Made by a program: the position numbers and the translations under genes. The notes beneath the pieces were generated by a model that saw nothing but the letters and a program-made list of their open reading frames with translations, had not been told where the DNA came from and did not search any database. Below, piece after piece: positions 42,411-51,875 of a stretch of 64,000 nucleotides of DNA. The DNA is from Rahnella aquatilis CIP 78.65 = ATCC 33071 (lineage in GTDB: Bacteria; Pseudomonadota; Gammaproteobacteria; Enterobacterales; Enterobacteriaceae): positions 62,001 through 126,000 of the forward strand of contig NC_016835.1 in NCBI RefSeq assembly GCF_000241955.1, written 5' to 3'. How positions within the stretch are numbered: position 1 is the stretch's first letter; each line of letters begins with the position of its first letter.

Positions 42411-43084
42411 ATATGCGCCTGTAAGGCTCTGTTACCAGCCGCGCCCTAACAGGCGCATAGCAATCTGACATTTGCATCCAAATTCGTTACTTACCGCCCG
42501 TAAACGGGCTCCCTGGATACGGGATTGATAACTGTTCCCCTAGTTTATCCTGCTCCAGTTGGTGCTTTATGTATTCCTGGATCTTCGATGTATTTTTACC
42601 CACTGTATCTACATAATACCCTCGGCACCAAAACTCCCTGTTCCTGTATTTGAATTTAAGATCACCAAATTGTTCATATAGCATCAGACTACTTTTGCCC
42701 TTCAGATACCCCATGAAGCTCGATACACTCATCTTCGGCGGGATTTCCACAAGCATATGGATGTGATCTGCACAGCATTCTGCTTCCAGAATGTGCACAT
42801 TTTTCCATTCACACAGTTTTCTTAAAATACTCCCTACTGCACGGCGTTTCTCGCCGTAGAAGACCTGCCTTCGGTATTTAGGCGCGAAAACTATGTGATA
42901 TTTACAGTTCCATCGGGTGTGCGCTAAGCTCTTTTCGTCCCCCATTGGGACCCCCTTTTGATTTCTTGTTTGACCAATGCAGTTGCCAGACCGCAAGGTG
43001 TTTTAACAAATCAAAAGGGGTTTTTATATCCGGCTCAAAGCTGGAAGCTTTACGGAACCCCCAGCCTAGCTGGGGGTTTTCTAT
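42411..43084 (-). mobile_element. IS200-type insertion sequence
   Basis: An IS200/IS605-family element with one gene, tnpA, and the expected subterminal hairpins. The left-end hairpin (43056-43078) is AACCCCCAGC/GCTGGGGGTT, the known outward-blocking terminator. The right-end hairpin (42413-42458) is ATGCGCCTGT/ACAGGCGCAT with an inner GGCT/AGCC. IS200 has no inverted terminal repeats or target duplication, so the exact ends are estimates. It transposes as single-stranded DNA. The insertion lies between two gene terminators and breaks no gene. Confidence 0.7.
42487..42945 (-). CDS. tnpA: IS200 transposase TnpA (Y1 HUH)
   Basis: A 152-residue Y1 transposase, the normal IS200 length. HTRWNCKYHIVFAPKYRRQVF starts the domain, ADHIHMLVEIPP is the HUH metal-binding motif, and the C-terminal helix with GYYVDTVG carries the catalytic Tyr. 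All motifs are intact, so the element may be active. The start 42945 (MGDEKSLAHTRW) is conserved in the family; an in-frame upstream start at 42996 is rejected. IS200 tnpA is usually poorly translated because of leader structure and a small antisense RNA. Confidence 0.92.
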   Translation of the reverse strand: MGDEKSLAHTRWNCKYHIVFAPKYRRQVFYGEKRRAVGSILRKLCEWKNVHILEAECCADHIHMLVEIPPKMSVSSFMGYLKGKSSLMLYEQFGDLKFKYRNREFWCRGYYVDTVGKNTSKIQEYIKHQLEQDKLGEQLSIPYPGSPFTGGK

Positions 43085-43087
43085 AGA

Positions 43088-43120
43088 CAAAAATCCTGAG
43101 ATTATAAAATCTCAGGATTC
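43088..43120 (-). terminator. Terminator of nlpA
   Basis: Read leftward: AATCCTGAGATT, a TTAT loop, AATCTCAGGATT, then TTTT. A 12-bp perfect stem 28 bases beyond the nlpA stop. Confidence 0.85.
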
Positions 43121-43147
43121 AATGATTACTCTATTACCCTGCCCGTA

Positions 43148-43960
43148 TTACCAGCCTTTTACCGCATCCCCGTGATAAATAGCGTCTGCCGCTTTCACGG
43201 TGGCATCCGTCTGATACGCTTCAACCAGTTCTTTCACGGCCTGGCTGTCTTTATTATCTTCGCGTGCCACGATGATATTCACGTAAGGTGAATCTTTATC
43301 TTCGACAAACAGGCCATTTTTCCCCGGCGTCAGCCCGACCTGTCCTGAATAAGTGGTGTTGATGATCGCCAGCTCAATTTTGTCGTCATCAATGGCGCGT
43401 GTCAGCTGCGGCGCTTCGATTTCAACAATTTTGAGGTGCTTTGGATTCTCAATGATATCCAGAGACGTCGGCAGCAAACCTACGCCCTCTTTCAGTTTGA
43501 TCAAGCCTTCTTTTTGCAGCAGTAACAGCGAACGGCCAAGGTTAGTCGGGTCATTCGGCACCGCAACCTGCGCGTTATCGCTGAGCTGATCGAGAGATTT
43601 TATCTTGCGGGAATATCCTGCAATCGGATAAACAAAGGTTTTGCCCACTTCCACCAGCTTGTAGCCACGCTCTTTGATCTGTTTATCCAGATAAGGACGG
43701 TGCTGGAATGAGTTTACATCAATGTCGCCGCTGCTCAGCGCCGAGTTTGGTAACACGAAATCGTTGAAGGTCACGACTTCCACATCAAGGTTGTATTTGT
43801 CTTTAGCGGTTTTTTTGATGGTTTCCCACATCTGCTGATCGATGCCCGCACTGATACCCACTTTAATGTGGTTTTCCTGCGATTTTTGATCACAAGCACT
43901 CAGCGCCAGTGCGCCCACCAGAGATAAAGCCAGAACTGAAAATTTTAGTGTTATGCGCAT
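43148..43960 (-). CDS. nlpA: NlpA/MetQ-family lipoprotein
   Basis: A 270-residue substrate-binding lipoprotein. The signal ends in the lipobox LSAC with the lipidated Cys about residue 23; Asp after Cys suggests retention in the inner membrane. The core motifs (IKVGISAG, VNSFQHRPYLDKQ, VAVPNDPTNLGRSLLLLQKEGLIKLKEG) match E. coli NlpA and MetQ, which bind methionine. metN and metI are not adjacent, which favours the stand-alone NlpA over MetQ. A possible upstream hairpin TTGAAACA/TGTTTCAA lies at 43995-44029. Confidence 0.87.
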   Translation of the reverse strand: MRITLKFSVLALSLVGALALSACDQKSQENHIKVGISAGIDQQMWETIKKTAKDKYNLDVEVVTFNDFVLPNSALSSGDIDVNSFQHRPYLDKQIKERGYKLVEVGKTFVYPIAGYSRKIKSLDQLSDNAQVAVPNDPTNLGRSLLLLQKEGLIKLKEGVGLLPTSLDIIENPKHLKIVEIEAPQLTRAIDDDKIELAIINTTYSGQVGLTPGKNGLFVEDKDSPYVNIIVAREDNKDSQAVKELVEAYQTDATVKAADAIYHGDAVKGW

Positions 43961-44130
43961 AACGGTTTTACTCTTTCCGTGAATAATTAAAAGGTTGAAA
44001 CAGCATTGCTGAAGCTCTCAGTGTTTCAAAGCCTGTCAGGATGAACAAATACGAAAAAGAAATAACATAGAGCGGGAGCGCTGCCGGATAACCAAAAAAT
44101 AACAGTTGGGTTTTATTTGCCTCATACCTG

Positions 44131-44159
44131 ACAAAACCCGCGCAATAGGCGGGTTTTGT
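44131..44159 (-). terminator. Terminator of the DHA1 exporter gene
   Basis: ACAAAACCCGC and GGCGGGTTTTGT form a stem with a short loop, with T-rich tails in both directions. It lies 45 bases beyond the exporter stop. Confidence 0.8.
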
Positions 44160-44203
44160 GGGGGGATTTTCTTATGTGGAAAGATTTCCTGATCGTAAAC
44201 CGA

Positions 44204-45415
44204 TCATTTGCCCGCAGCGTGTAATACCGCAGGCTGAGGACGGGACAGGAAAATGGTGATACCGGCCAGCAATGTCAGCACACCGCCGAGCAGGAAGGCG
44301 CTGCTGACGCCCGCGCTGTCAGCGAGGATGCCGCCAAACAATGCGCCCAGCGCCAGCGACGTCTGGAAGACACACACCAGCAACGCCGAGCCGGTTTCAA
44401 ACAACGCAGGCGACGCCTGATACGTCCAGATATTCAGACATACCGGTAACGCACCAAACGCTAATCCCCAGAGGATCACCAGTGCACAGGCCAGCGCCAG
44501 CGGCACCGGGAACAGCGACAACACCAGCACCGAGGCGCTGAGCAGCAGCATATTGAGCATAAACGCTTTCCTGACACCGAGCTCACGGACAGTGATTTCC
44601 GTGGTCAGCGTGCCCAGCAATCCCGCCACACCATAGCCCATCAGTAATAAAGAAATATGGCTGGCTGTAAGATGCAGGCTAAACCGCAGCCACGGCTCGA
44701 GGTAGGTATACGCTGCGAAATGACCCCCCGCCATAAATACGCCGATGATCAGCGCGTAGCGGATCCCTGCCACTTTCGTGACGCCCAGCATCGCACGCAG
44801 GCCGATAGAGTGTTGTGCTGGCAGCGAAGGCAACGCCAGCCATTGCAGCACGAAGAACGCCAGCGCCAGTACGGCGTTAAGCATAAACGCCATGCGCCAG
44901 CCGAACAGATCCCCGATAAATGCGCCCGCCGGTACCCCTGCGACCGTGCCGACCGCCACGCCTGCGGTGATCAGCGAAATGGCCCGGGCGCCCTGCTCTT
45001 CTGACACCAGCCGCCGCCCGGAGGGAATGGCAAATGACCAGAAACCGCCCACTCCGACGCCCAGAATAATGCGTCCGATCAGCAAAATGTTGAACGACTG
45101 CGCCATCACGGCGATACCGTTGGCCACGATGACCGTCGCACTAAGCAGCAACAATAAGGTGCGGCGATCCATTTTTCGGGCAAACAGCATGATCAGCGGC
45201 GCAGAAATTGCGGCAACTAAACCGGGCAACATCACCGCCAGCCCGGCATGCCCCTCGGTGACACCCAAAGATTGCGCGATAGGCGACAGTAAACCGATCG
45301 GCAGAAATTCGGTATTAACCAGCGCGAAGGTGCCGCAGGCCAGTGAGTAAACCGCCAGCCAGCGGCGGAACGCTGAAGTTTCTGGCCGGGTGTCCAGCGA
45401 TGAGCACTCAGTCAT
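44204..45415 (-). CDS. DHA1-family MFS exporter (SotB/NepI-like)
   Basis: A 403-residue, 12-helix exporter. NTEFLPIGLLSPIAQSLGVTEGHAGL is the DHA1 sugar/nucleoside efflux signature start, with RKMDRRTLLLLL (motif A) and IGRIILGVGVGGFWSFAIP following. Relatives export arabinose/IPTG (SotB) or purine nucleosides (NepI). AAGGATAAAA precedes the ATG. Its promoter has a MerR-type 19-bp spacer with a central dyad, so induction by a MerR-family protein is likely; no such gene is in the window. Confidence 0.82.
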   Translation of the reverse strand: MTECSSLDTRPETSAFRRWLAVYSLACGTFALVNTEFLPIGLLSPIAQSLGVTEGHAGLAVMLPGLVAAISAPLIMLFARKMDRRTLLLLLSATVIVANGIAVMAQSFNILLIGRIILGVGVGGFWSFAIPSGRRLVSEEQGARAISLITAGVAVGTVAGVPAGAFIGDLFGWRMAFMLNAVLALAFFVLQWLALPSLPAQHSIGLRAMLGVTKVAGIRYALIIGVFMAGGHFAAYTYLEPWLRFSLHLTASHISLLLMGYGVAGLLGTLTTEITVRELGVRKAFMLNMLLLSASVLVLSLFPVPLALACALVILWGLAFGALPVCLNIWTYQASPALFETGSALLVCVFQTSLALGALFGGILADSAGVSSAFLLGGVLTLLAGITIFLSRPQPAVLHAAGK

Positions 45416-45726
45416 TTTTTTATCCTTAGCAAGGTGAATTATTTCATGTCTGTATAATCTGGCTAATAAACGTGATCACTATCACAGGGTCAAGGTCTTT
45501 TCATAATGACTGTTAGGGTATTTATTATCCGCCTGCCGGATAAGCCAGTCTCCGCCTGCGATGCAGCCTACAGAGGCGCGCGGACGTTCAAACGGAAAAG
45601 GCACATACAGATAACGCGGACAGGAAATGACTCCACATATAAGTATGTTGTAACTAACGTGTAAAGAGGGAGGTTAACCGCCGGGTACGGCGGCGAATAA
45701 AGTGACGGGGAAAGGCAGTTTCAGGG
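45416..45726. other. Intergenic region between two efflux genes
   Basis: This 311-base gap has the exporter promoter at 45463-45493, a hairpin-like CCGCCGGGTACGGCGG near 45680 and no gene that I can support. The sequence between is mixed in composition. Confidence 0.5.
45463..45493 (-). promoter_or_regulatory. MerR-type promoter of the DHA1 exporter
   Basis: Read leftward: -35 TTGACC, a 19-bp spacer, -10 TATTAG. The dyad GTGAT-AGTG-ATCAC (45472-45485) sits exactly in the middle of the spacer. A 19-bp spacer with a central dyad is the hallmark of promoters that MerR-family activators untwist. Confidence 0.55.
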
Positions 45727-46062
45727 TTAATGCGACACAGATTTAGAATAAAGCTGGATGATCATAATGCCGAGAGCGATGCAGCCCATGCCAATCAGCG
45801 CCGGGGTATCAAGCCGCTGTTTGTAGATGAAAAATGACATGGCTGAAACAAGGAAAATCCCCATTCCTGCCCAGATAGCGTAGGCGATGCCGATATGCAT
45901 CACTTTAACAACCTGAGAAAGGCCATAAAACGATATGGCATAACCGACAACCACAATGACGCTCGGAATTAACCGGGTGAATCCATTAGACGCTTTCATC
46001 ATGGTCGTCGCCAGTGTTTCCGCGCAGATAGAAACAGCGAGGATCAGATATATTTTGAACAT
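45727..46062 (-). CDS. SMR-family multidrug efflux protein
   Basis: A 111-residue four-helix small multidrug resistance protein. The proton/substrate-binding Glu15 lies in ILAVSICAETLATTMMKASNGF, and the conserved Trp in AYAIWAGMGIFL. It exports quaternary ammonium compounds or guanidinium in exchange for protons as an antiparallel dimer. I found no guanidine riboswitch upstream. Near-EmrE length. Confidence 0.9.
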   Translation of the reverse strand: MFKIYLILAVSICAETLATTMMKASNGFTRLIPSVIVVVGYAISFYGLSQVVKVMHIGIAYAIWAGMGIFLVSAMSFFIYKQRLDTPALIGMGCIALGIMIIQLYSKSVSH

Positions 46063-46255
46063 AAGACCTTCTGAATATGAGATTTAAAAAAAATACGATA
46101 CCCCGCAGATTCTGACATTAATCACCGCTTAACCACAACCAAACGGGCAAATGGGCAGGGAAATCAGCATCAGGTTCTTCAGGCGGCGATGGGTTTTCTG
46201 GCAGGCTGTTGACTGACTGGCGGGTTTTGCAGCACTCAACCCCGTAACGCAATCG

Positions 46256-48058
46256 TCAAATCTGCACAAAATGCCCTGCGCTGACTTCGCGGTAATGACG
46301 CACCGGCGGCTGATAAGTGGCTGCGCGTAGCGGGCTGGCGAGTTCTTCCGGCACGACGGTGCGTGTATGGTGAACATCCGGGTCGGGCACCGGCACGGCG
46401 GCCAGCAGTTTGCGGGTGTAGATGTGCTGCGGATTTTCGAAAATATCCGCGCGTGAACCGATTTCCACGATTTCTCCCTGATACATCACCGCCACGCGAT
46501 GGCTGATCCGCTCGACCACCGCCATATCATGCGAGATAAACAGATACGCCAGCCCGAGTTCCTGTTGCAGATCGAGCATCAGGTTGATGACCTGTGCTTT
46601 AACGGACACATCCAGCGCCGACACGGCTTCATCGGCGATGATCATTTTCGGTTCCAGCGCCAGTGCGCGGGCAATACAGATGCGCTGCCGTTGTCCGCCG
46701 GAAAACTGGTGTGGAAAACGCATCGCCATATTGCTTTGCAATCCGACCTGTTCCAGCAGTTGCGCCACGCGGATTTTCGCGCTGGTGGCATCGTGCAAGC
46801 CGAGGCTTATCATCGGTTCGGCAATCGCCTGACCAATGCGCATTCTCGGGTTCAGGCTTTCGTACGGATCCTGGAAAATCATCTGCGCCTGGGTGCGGAT
46901 ATCCGCCAGCCGCGCGCTGTCTGCCCGGCGGATATCTTGCCCGCGGATCAGTATGTCGCCGGAAGTTGCTTCAGTGAGGCGTAAAATCGTGCGGCCGGTG
47001 GTAGATTTCCCGCAGCCGGATTCCCCGACCAGCGAGAGTGTTTCGCCCGGCTGCAGGCTGAATGAAACGTCCTCCACCGCATGTATACGGGCAGAAACAC
47101 GACGCAGAAGGCCGGATTTCACATCAAAGCGCGTCACGAGATTTTTAATCTCCAGCACCGGCTGTCCGGTGCGCAGCGTATCGACAGACTCCGCCACGGG
47201 CAGCGGTTCGCCGGTGTGCATATCGGTCAGCGGGAAGCGTTTTGGCAATGCCACGCCCTGCATCGTACCCAGCCGCGGCACCGCCGACAGCAGCGCGCGG
47301 GTGTAGGGATGTTTCGGATGATGAAAGATTTCCCGCGTGGTGGCCTGCTCCACGGCTTCGCCACGGTGCAGCACCAGCGTGCGATCCGCCACTTCCGCCA
47401 CCACGCCCATATCGTGGGTGATGAACAGAACAGACATGCCCTCTTCTTCCTGCAAGGATTTAATCAGCGCCAGGATTTGCGCCTGGATGGTGACATCCAG
47501 TGCCGTCGTCGGTTCATCCGCAATCAGCAAACGCGGATTACAGGCCAGCGCGATGGCAATTACCACGCGCTGACGCATGCCACCGGAAAAGCTCAGCGGA
47601 TATTCATTCAGCCGCGAGGTGGCTGCCGGAATGCGCACTTTTTCCAGCAACCGGACCGCCTCGGCACGGGCGGAGGCGTCGTCCATGCCGCGATGTCGCT
47701 TCAGCACTTCAGTGATTTGCACACCGATTTTCAGCACCGGATTCAGGCTGGTCATCGGCTCCTGAAAAATCATGCCGATGCGGTTGCCGCGTATACTTTG
47801 CATCTCCGGGGGGGTGAGACTGAGCAATTCCCGGCCGTCAAAATGAATGCGGCCGGAATAACGGGTCTGTTTTTCATCCAGCAAACGCATGACGGACATC
47901 GCTGTCACACTTTTGCCGGAACCGGATTCGCCCACCAGCGCCAGCGTTTCTTTCGGGCCAATCGAGAACGAAAGGTCACGCACCACGTTCAGCCATTCGC
48001 CGTCCACGGAGAACGCCGTATTGAGCTTATCGACCTGTAACACTGGGGTTTGCATCAT
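46256..48058 (-). CDS. Dipeptide/oligopeptide-type ABC transporter, fused twin ATP-binding protein
   Basis: A roughly 600-residue protein with two complete nucleotide-binding domains in tandem (GsiA-like). Domain 1 has GESGSGKS and [10 protein letters not shown]; domain 2 has GESGCGKS and FSGGQRQR, each with Walker B ([16 protein letters not shown]). It powers the two permeases encoded upstream. The ATG at 48058 shares one base with the permease stop (TGATG). It is the last gene of a seven-gene operon, so substrate should match the nucleoside hydrolases and lyase encoded with it. Confidence 0.92.
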   Translation of the reverse strand: MMQTPVLQVDKLNTAFSVDGEWLNVVRDLSFSIGPKETLALVGESGSGKSVTAMSVMRLLDEKQTRYSGRIHFDGRELLSLTPPEMQSIRGNRIGMIFQEPMTSLNPVLKIGVQITEVLKRHRGMDDASARAEAVRLLEKVRIPAATSRLNEYPLSFSGGMRQRVVIAIALACNPRLLIADEPTTALDVTIQAQILALIKSLQEEEGMSVLFITHDMGVVAEVADRTLVLHRGEAVEQATTREIFHHPKHPYTRALLSAVPRLGTMQGVALPKRFPLTDMHTGEPLPVAESVDTLRTGQPVLEIKNLVTRFDVKSGLLRRVSARIHAVEDVSFSLQPGETLSLVGESGCGKSTTGRTILRLTEATSGDILIRGQDIRRADSARLADIRTQAQMIFQDPYESLNPRMRIGQAIAEPMISLGLHDATSAKIRVAQLLEQVGLQSNMAMRFPHQFSGGQRQRICIARALALEPKMIIADEAVSALDVSVKAQVINLMLDLQQELGLAYLFISHDMAVVERISHRVAVMYQGEIVEIGSRADIFENPQHIYTRKLLAAVPVPDPDVHHTRTVVPEELASPLRAATYQPPVRHYREVSAGHFVQI

Positions 48059-48975
48059 CAATCCTTATTCCGCGGGTTGAGGATGTCGCGCAGGGCGTCA
48101 CCGACTAAATTGATGGCGACAATCAGCACCAGCAGCGTGATACCGGGGAAGAAGCTTATCCAGTAATCGCCGGACATCAGATAATCAAAACCGTTGGCAA
48201 TCAGCAGGCCGAGCGAAGGCTCGGTAACCGGCAAACCAATGCCGAGAAACGACAGCGTGGCTTCAAGCATAATGGCGTAAGCAATGCGCATGGTCGCCAC
48301 GACAATCAGCGGCGGCAGGCAGTTGGGTAAAATATGACGGAACAGAATGCGCGGGCTGGAAAGCGCCATGCTGCGCGCGGCGTCCACGTAACTGCGGCGA
48401 CGTTCCAGCAACGCCGAGCCGCGAAGGGTACGCGCGTAATAGGCCCATTGCGTGACCACCAGCGCCAGAATGATTTTATCGACGCCCTGCCCGAGCACCG
48501 CCAGCAAAATCAGGGCAATCAGGATCGGCGGAAAGCTCAGCTGAATATCGACAATACGCATGATCAGCGCGTCCGTTTTGCCGCCAGCGTAAGCGCTAAT
48601 CAGCCCCAGTGCGGCGCCAAGCGTCAGCGCAATCGCCGCACTGGAAACCCCCACCAGCAGACTGGTCCGCGTGCCGTACAAAATAGCGCTCAGCAAATCG
48701 CGCCCCTGATCGTCGGTGCCGAGCCAGTAAATCATGCCACTCAGGCTGGACGTGCCCGGTTTCAGGCGGCCATCCATGATGTCGAGTTGCGATAAATCAT
48801 ACGGATTTTGCGGCGAGATCCACGGAGCCAGCACCGCCAGCAGAATGGCGATGCCTAAAATGATCAGGCCGCATAAGGAGAATTTATTGCGCAGCAGGGC
48901 ACGCACGGTGGTGTAAAAGGCGGGCTGAGATTTGCCCTGAACGGCGGTGCGCGAATGTACGGAATCAGACGCCAT
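48058..48975 (-). CDS. ABC transporter permease, DppC/GsiD type
   Basis: A 305-residue inner-membrane permease with six helices. LVGVSSAAIALTLGAALGLISAYAGGKTDALIMRIVDIQLSFP and the EAA loop YVDAARSMALSSPRILFRHILPN are typical. The N-terminus NPYDLSQLDIMDGRLKPGTSS...GTDDQGRDLLS is a DppC-type periplasmic loop. The start shares a base with the DppB-type stop. Pairs with the DppB-type permease. Confidence 0.92.
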   Translation of the reverse strand: MASDSVHSRTAVQGKSQPAFYTTVRALLRNKFSLCGLIILGIAILLAVLAPWISPQNPYDLSQLDIMDGRLKPGTSSLSGMIYWLGTDDQGRDLLSAILYGTRTSLLVGVSSAAIALTLGAALGLISAYAGGKTDALIMRIVDIQLSFPPILIALILLAVLGQGVDKIILALVVTQWAYYARTLRGSALLERRRSYVDAARSMALSSPRILFRHILPNCLPPLIVVATMRIAYAIMLEATLSFLGIGLPVTEPSLGLLIANGFDYLMSGDYWISFFPGITLLVLIVAINLVGDALRDILNPRNKD

Positions 48976-49949
48976 CAGTTTTCGCCCCCCAGCCGCACTC
49001 GCGGATCCACCAGCACATAGAGCACATCCACCAGCAAATTAATCAGGCTGAACATCACCACGGTGATCATCAGATACGCCAGGATCACCGGACGGTCGAG
49101 CATGGCAATAGAATCAATGATCAGTTTGCCCATCCCCGGCCAGGCATAAATGGTTTCGGTGACCACGGCAAAGGCGATCAGCGATCCAAGCTCAAGGCCG
49201 ATGACGGTAATCAGCGGGATCAGCGTGTTTTTCAATACGTGAACCAGCACGATGCGGCTTTCCGACAAGCCTTTGGCGCGGGCGAAACGGATGAAGTCCT
49301 GTTGCAGACATTCGAGCACACCGGCGCGGGTGAGACGGATAATCAGCGAGATTTTAAACAGTGCCAGATTCAGGGCAGGCAGGATCAGATGTGCGAGACC
49401 GTCGGCGGTAAACAGGCTGACGGGAACGCCGAAAACTTCCACCGTTGCACCACGTCCCGAGGCCGGAAGCACGCCGAGTTTGACGCTGAACAGCATGATC
49501 ATCATCAGACCAATCCAGAACGTCGGCAGGCTGAAGCCTAAAATTGATACAGCCATGATCGATTTCGATAGCCAGCCGTCAGGGCGCAAGCCTGCGTACA
49601 CGCCAAGCGGAATGCCAATCACCAGCGCCAGCGCAAACGCCACCAGCGCCAGCTCGAGCGTGGCAGGCATGCGCTGAAAAATCAGGTGCAGCGCGGGCTG
49701 GTTGTAGATGAAGGAGTTGCCCATGTCGCCATGCAGGGCATTGACCACGAACAGGCCATATTGCTCCCACACCGGTTTATCAAGGCCAAAAGACTGGATG
49801 ACACTGAGGCGTTCGGCGGGGGTTGCTGTGGTACTGAGCAGCAGATCGACCGGATTACCGACCAGATAAACGCCTGCGAAAACCAGCAATGACATCACGA
49901 ACAGCGTCAGCAACGTTTGTCCGAAACGTCCCAGCAGGTAACGGCTCAT
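48975..49949 (-). CDS. ABC transporter permease, DppB/GsiC type
   Basis: A 324-residue inner-membrane permease starting MSRYLLGRFGQTLLTLFVMSLLVFAGVYLVGNPVDLLL, with the EAA loop FIRFARAKGLSESRIVLVHVLKNTLIPLITVIGLELG. Forms the channel with the DppC-type subunit. Its ATG overlaps the upstream nucleoside hydrolase stop by four bases. Confidence 0.92.
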   Translation of the reverse strand: MSRYLLGRFGQTLLTLFVMSLLVFAGVYLVGNPVDLLLSTTATPAERLSVIQSFGLDKPVWEQYGLFVVNALHGDMGNSFIYNQPALHLIFQRMPATLELALVAFALALVIGIPLGVYAGLRPDGWLSKSIMAVSILGFSLPTFWIGLMMIMLFSVKLGVLPASGRGATVEVFGVPVSLFTADGLAHLILPALNLALFKISLIIRLTRAGVLECLQQDFIRFARAKGLSESRIVLVHVLKNTLIPLITVIGLELGSLIAFAVVTETIYAWPGMGKLIIDSIAMLDRPVILAYLMITVVMFSLINLLVDVLYVLVDPRVRLGGEN

Positions 49950-50920
49950 GCGCGCATTTCACCGGAGGTATTGCTGTAACGGGTACCGTAACGGGAGAAG
50001 ACGCGGCGCATCAGACTGAAGAAACCGTACTCATCGACGGACTGCATGACCACAGCATTCGCAGGCGTCGCCAGTTTGTTCCAGAAATCCGCGTAAGTAT
50101 AGCCGGCGGTATTACCGGAAACGGCCACACCCACGCGCGCGGGCTGGCCTTCAAACAAACCGGGCTGCAACAACCACGCGACGGTGGTGGCGTCATGCAC
50201 CGGCCCGCCTTCGCGACCAAACCGACTGAGGTCACTGCGATCAAACGCGTTCAGCAACGCGGCAACGGATTCACCCGGCTGGCCGCCATCCTGTTTTAAT
50301 GCCTCAATATCATCTGCACCGATCAGCGCCTGAAAAGTCATATCGAGCGGCATGATGATCAGCGGCACGCCGCTGTTAAACACTTTTTCGGCCGCATGCG
50401 GATCGGCATAGACGTTAAATTCGGCCCACGGCACGCGGTGGCCGAGGGCGGTAAAGGCGCAGCTCATGGTAACGATCTGTTTAATGCCGCGTGCGACATC
50501 CGGGTGCATGCCGAGCGCCAGCGCGATATTGGTCATCGGGCCAATCACGCACAACGAAATCGGATCATTATCTTCGGCAGCCTGTCTTAAGGTGCGCACC
50601 AGAAAATCCACTGCGTGTTCAGCCTGCGGTTGCAGGCCGGTGTCCGGCACCAGTTCATCGTTAAATGCGCCGATATGCGCGTACTTGCCGTAAACCTGAT
50701 CGCGCGCCAGCGGACCGGGCGCACCGGCGAAAACGGGCGTAGCGATTTTGCCGGACAACGCGACAATTTTGCAGGCGTTGCGCACACTGTCTTTCAGCGC
50801 CACATTGCCGGCGACAACGGTCACACCGAGCACGTCCAGTTCCGGCGAGGCCAGCGCCAGCCACAACGCGATGGCGTCATCCACGCCAGGATCGGTATCG
50901 ATAATGATGCGCTGGCTCAT
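49946..50920 (-). CDS. Nucleoside hydrolase 1 (IUNH family)
   Basis: A 324-residue inosine-uridine nucleoside hydrolase. IIIDTDPGVDDAIALWLAL at the N-terminus is the Ca2+-binding DxDxxxDD motif, and the HDATTVAWLL region carries the catalytic His. It cleaves the N-glycosidic bond of a nucleoside in the cytoplasm. The start 50920 begins with the motif; a long in-frame upstream extension to 51133 is a shadow of the next gene. It lies 4 bases after nucleoside hydrolase 2. A nonidentical paralogue is adjacent. Confidence 0.9.
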   Translation of the reverse strand: MSQRIIIDTDPGVDDAIALWLALASPELDVLGVTVVAGNVALKDSVRNACKIVALSGKIATPVFAGAPGPLARDQVYGKYAHIGAFNDELVPDTGLQPQAEHAVDFLVRTLRQAAEDNDPISLCVIGPMTNIALALGMHPDVARGIKQIVTMSCAFTALGHRVPWAEFNVYADPHAAEKVFNSGVPLIIMPLDMTFQALIGADDIEALKQDGGQPGESVAALLNAFDRSDLSRFGREGGPVHDATTVAWLLQPGLFEGQPARVGVAVSGNTAGYTYADFWNKLATPANAVVMQSVDEYGFFSLMRRVFSRYGTRYSNTSGEMRA

Positions 50921-50924
50921 AATT

Positions 50925-51875
50925 TTATTTCCCGGCATAACGTGAAAGCAGCTCGTAAAACAGCGCGAAGACTTTGCCAGCCTCCACGCGCGTGACGATA
51001 TCAACGTTGGGCGTCTGCCCTGACTTGTCGTGCCAGTCGGCGACCGTTTGCCCCATGCACAACTCGCTGTCGTGTTCGACAAACACCCGCGCTTTTTCGG
51101 TGCCGAACAGTTCCGGCGCCAGTACGTAAGCAATCACCAGCGGGTCGTGCAGCGGCCCGCCGCGTGAACCGTAACGGCGCACGTCGTTGCGATCCCAGAA
51201 CGCCATCAGTTCGCCCAGCGTTGCTGAGATCCGCCCGGAGACTTTGATAAATTTCGCCACATGTTCCGGCGTCAAAATCACCTGATGCGTGGCGTCGAGC
51301 GGTAAAACCGTGATGTTCAGATCCGAGGAAAACACAATATGCGCGGCATGGGGATCGGCGAGCATATTGAATTCAGAGGTCATGGTGCGGTTACCGGCTT
51401 CGCGATATGCGCCGCCCATCAGCACCACGCGACCCATACCGGCGGTGATTTCAGGTTTAATGCGCAGCGCCGTTGCCAGATTGGTCAGCGGCCCGAGCAT
51501 GCACAGCGTCAGTGGCTGATTATTTTCAATCGCCTGTTCGCAACAGCTGATCAGGAAGTTAACGGCATGAAGGGATTCTGCCTGCTTTTGCGGCGCGGGA
51601 AAAGCGGTATTGCCCAGACCGTTTTCGCCATGGAACTGGCCGTGGATCGGCGCACGCAGCAGCGGCTGATGGCATCCGGCAAAAACCGGGATATCCAGCC
51701 GGTAACCCAGTTCGGTAATTTGCAACGCATTACGGGTGGTATTCACCAGCGGCTGATTACCACACACGGTAGAAATGCCGAGAATATTCAGTTGCGGTGC
51801 AACGAACGCGCTGAGCAGCGCAATGGCGTCGTCAATACCCGGATCACAGTCAATGACCACCGGTATCGTTTTCAC
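50925..51875 (-). CDS. Nucleoside hydrolase 2 (IUNH family)
   Basis: A 316-residue IUNH-family protein with [19 protein letters not shown] as the Ca2+-binding motif, and [12 protein letters not shown] supplying the late catalytic residues. It begins with GTG, which overlaps the stop of the lyase gene (GTGA). It differs clearly from hydrolase 1 (the first Asp-rich loop reads DCDPG versus DTDPG), suggesting distinct base or sugar preference. Confidence 0.9.
   Translation of the reverse strand: MKTIPVVIDCDPGIDDAIALLSAFVAPQLNILGISTVCGNQPLVNTTRNALQITELGYRLDIPVFAGCHQPLLRAPIHGQFHGENGLGNTAFPAPQKQAESLHAVNFLISCCEQAIENNQPLTLCMLGPLTNLATALRIKPEITAGMGRVVLMGGAYREAGNRTMTSEFNMLADPHAAHIVFSSDLNITVLPLDATHQVILTPEHVAKFIKVSGRISATLGELMAFWDRNDVRRYGSRGGPLHDPLVIAYVLAPELFGTEKARVFVEHDSELCMGQTVADWHDKSGQTPNVDIVTRVEAGKVFALFYELLSRYAGK

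Noticed and set aside
46063..46255. Guanidine riboswitch before the SMR gene
   Set aside because: I looked for the paired ACGR loops of the guanidine-II class and for a guanidine-III fold and found neither.
47081..48040. 319-residue ORF antisense to the ABC ATP-binding gene
   Set aside because: The opposite strand encodes two complete, motif-bearing ATPase domains. This frame has no family signal.
50921..51133. N-terminal extension of nucleoside hydrolase 1
   Set aside because: It reads an out-of-frame part of nucleoside hydrolase 2. The family start MSQRIIIDTDPG at 50920 is clear.
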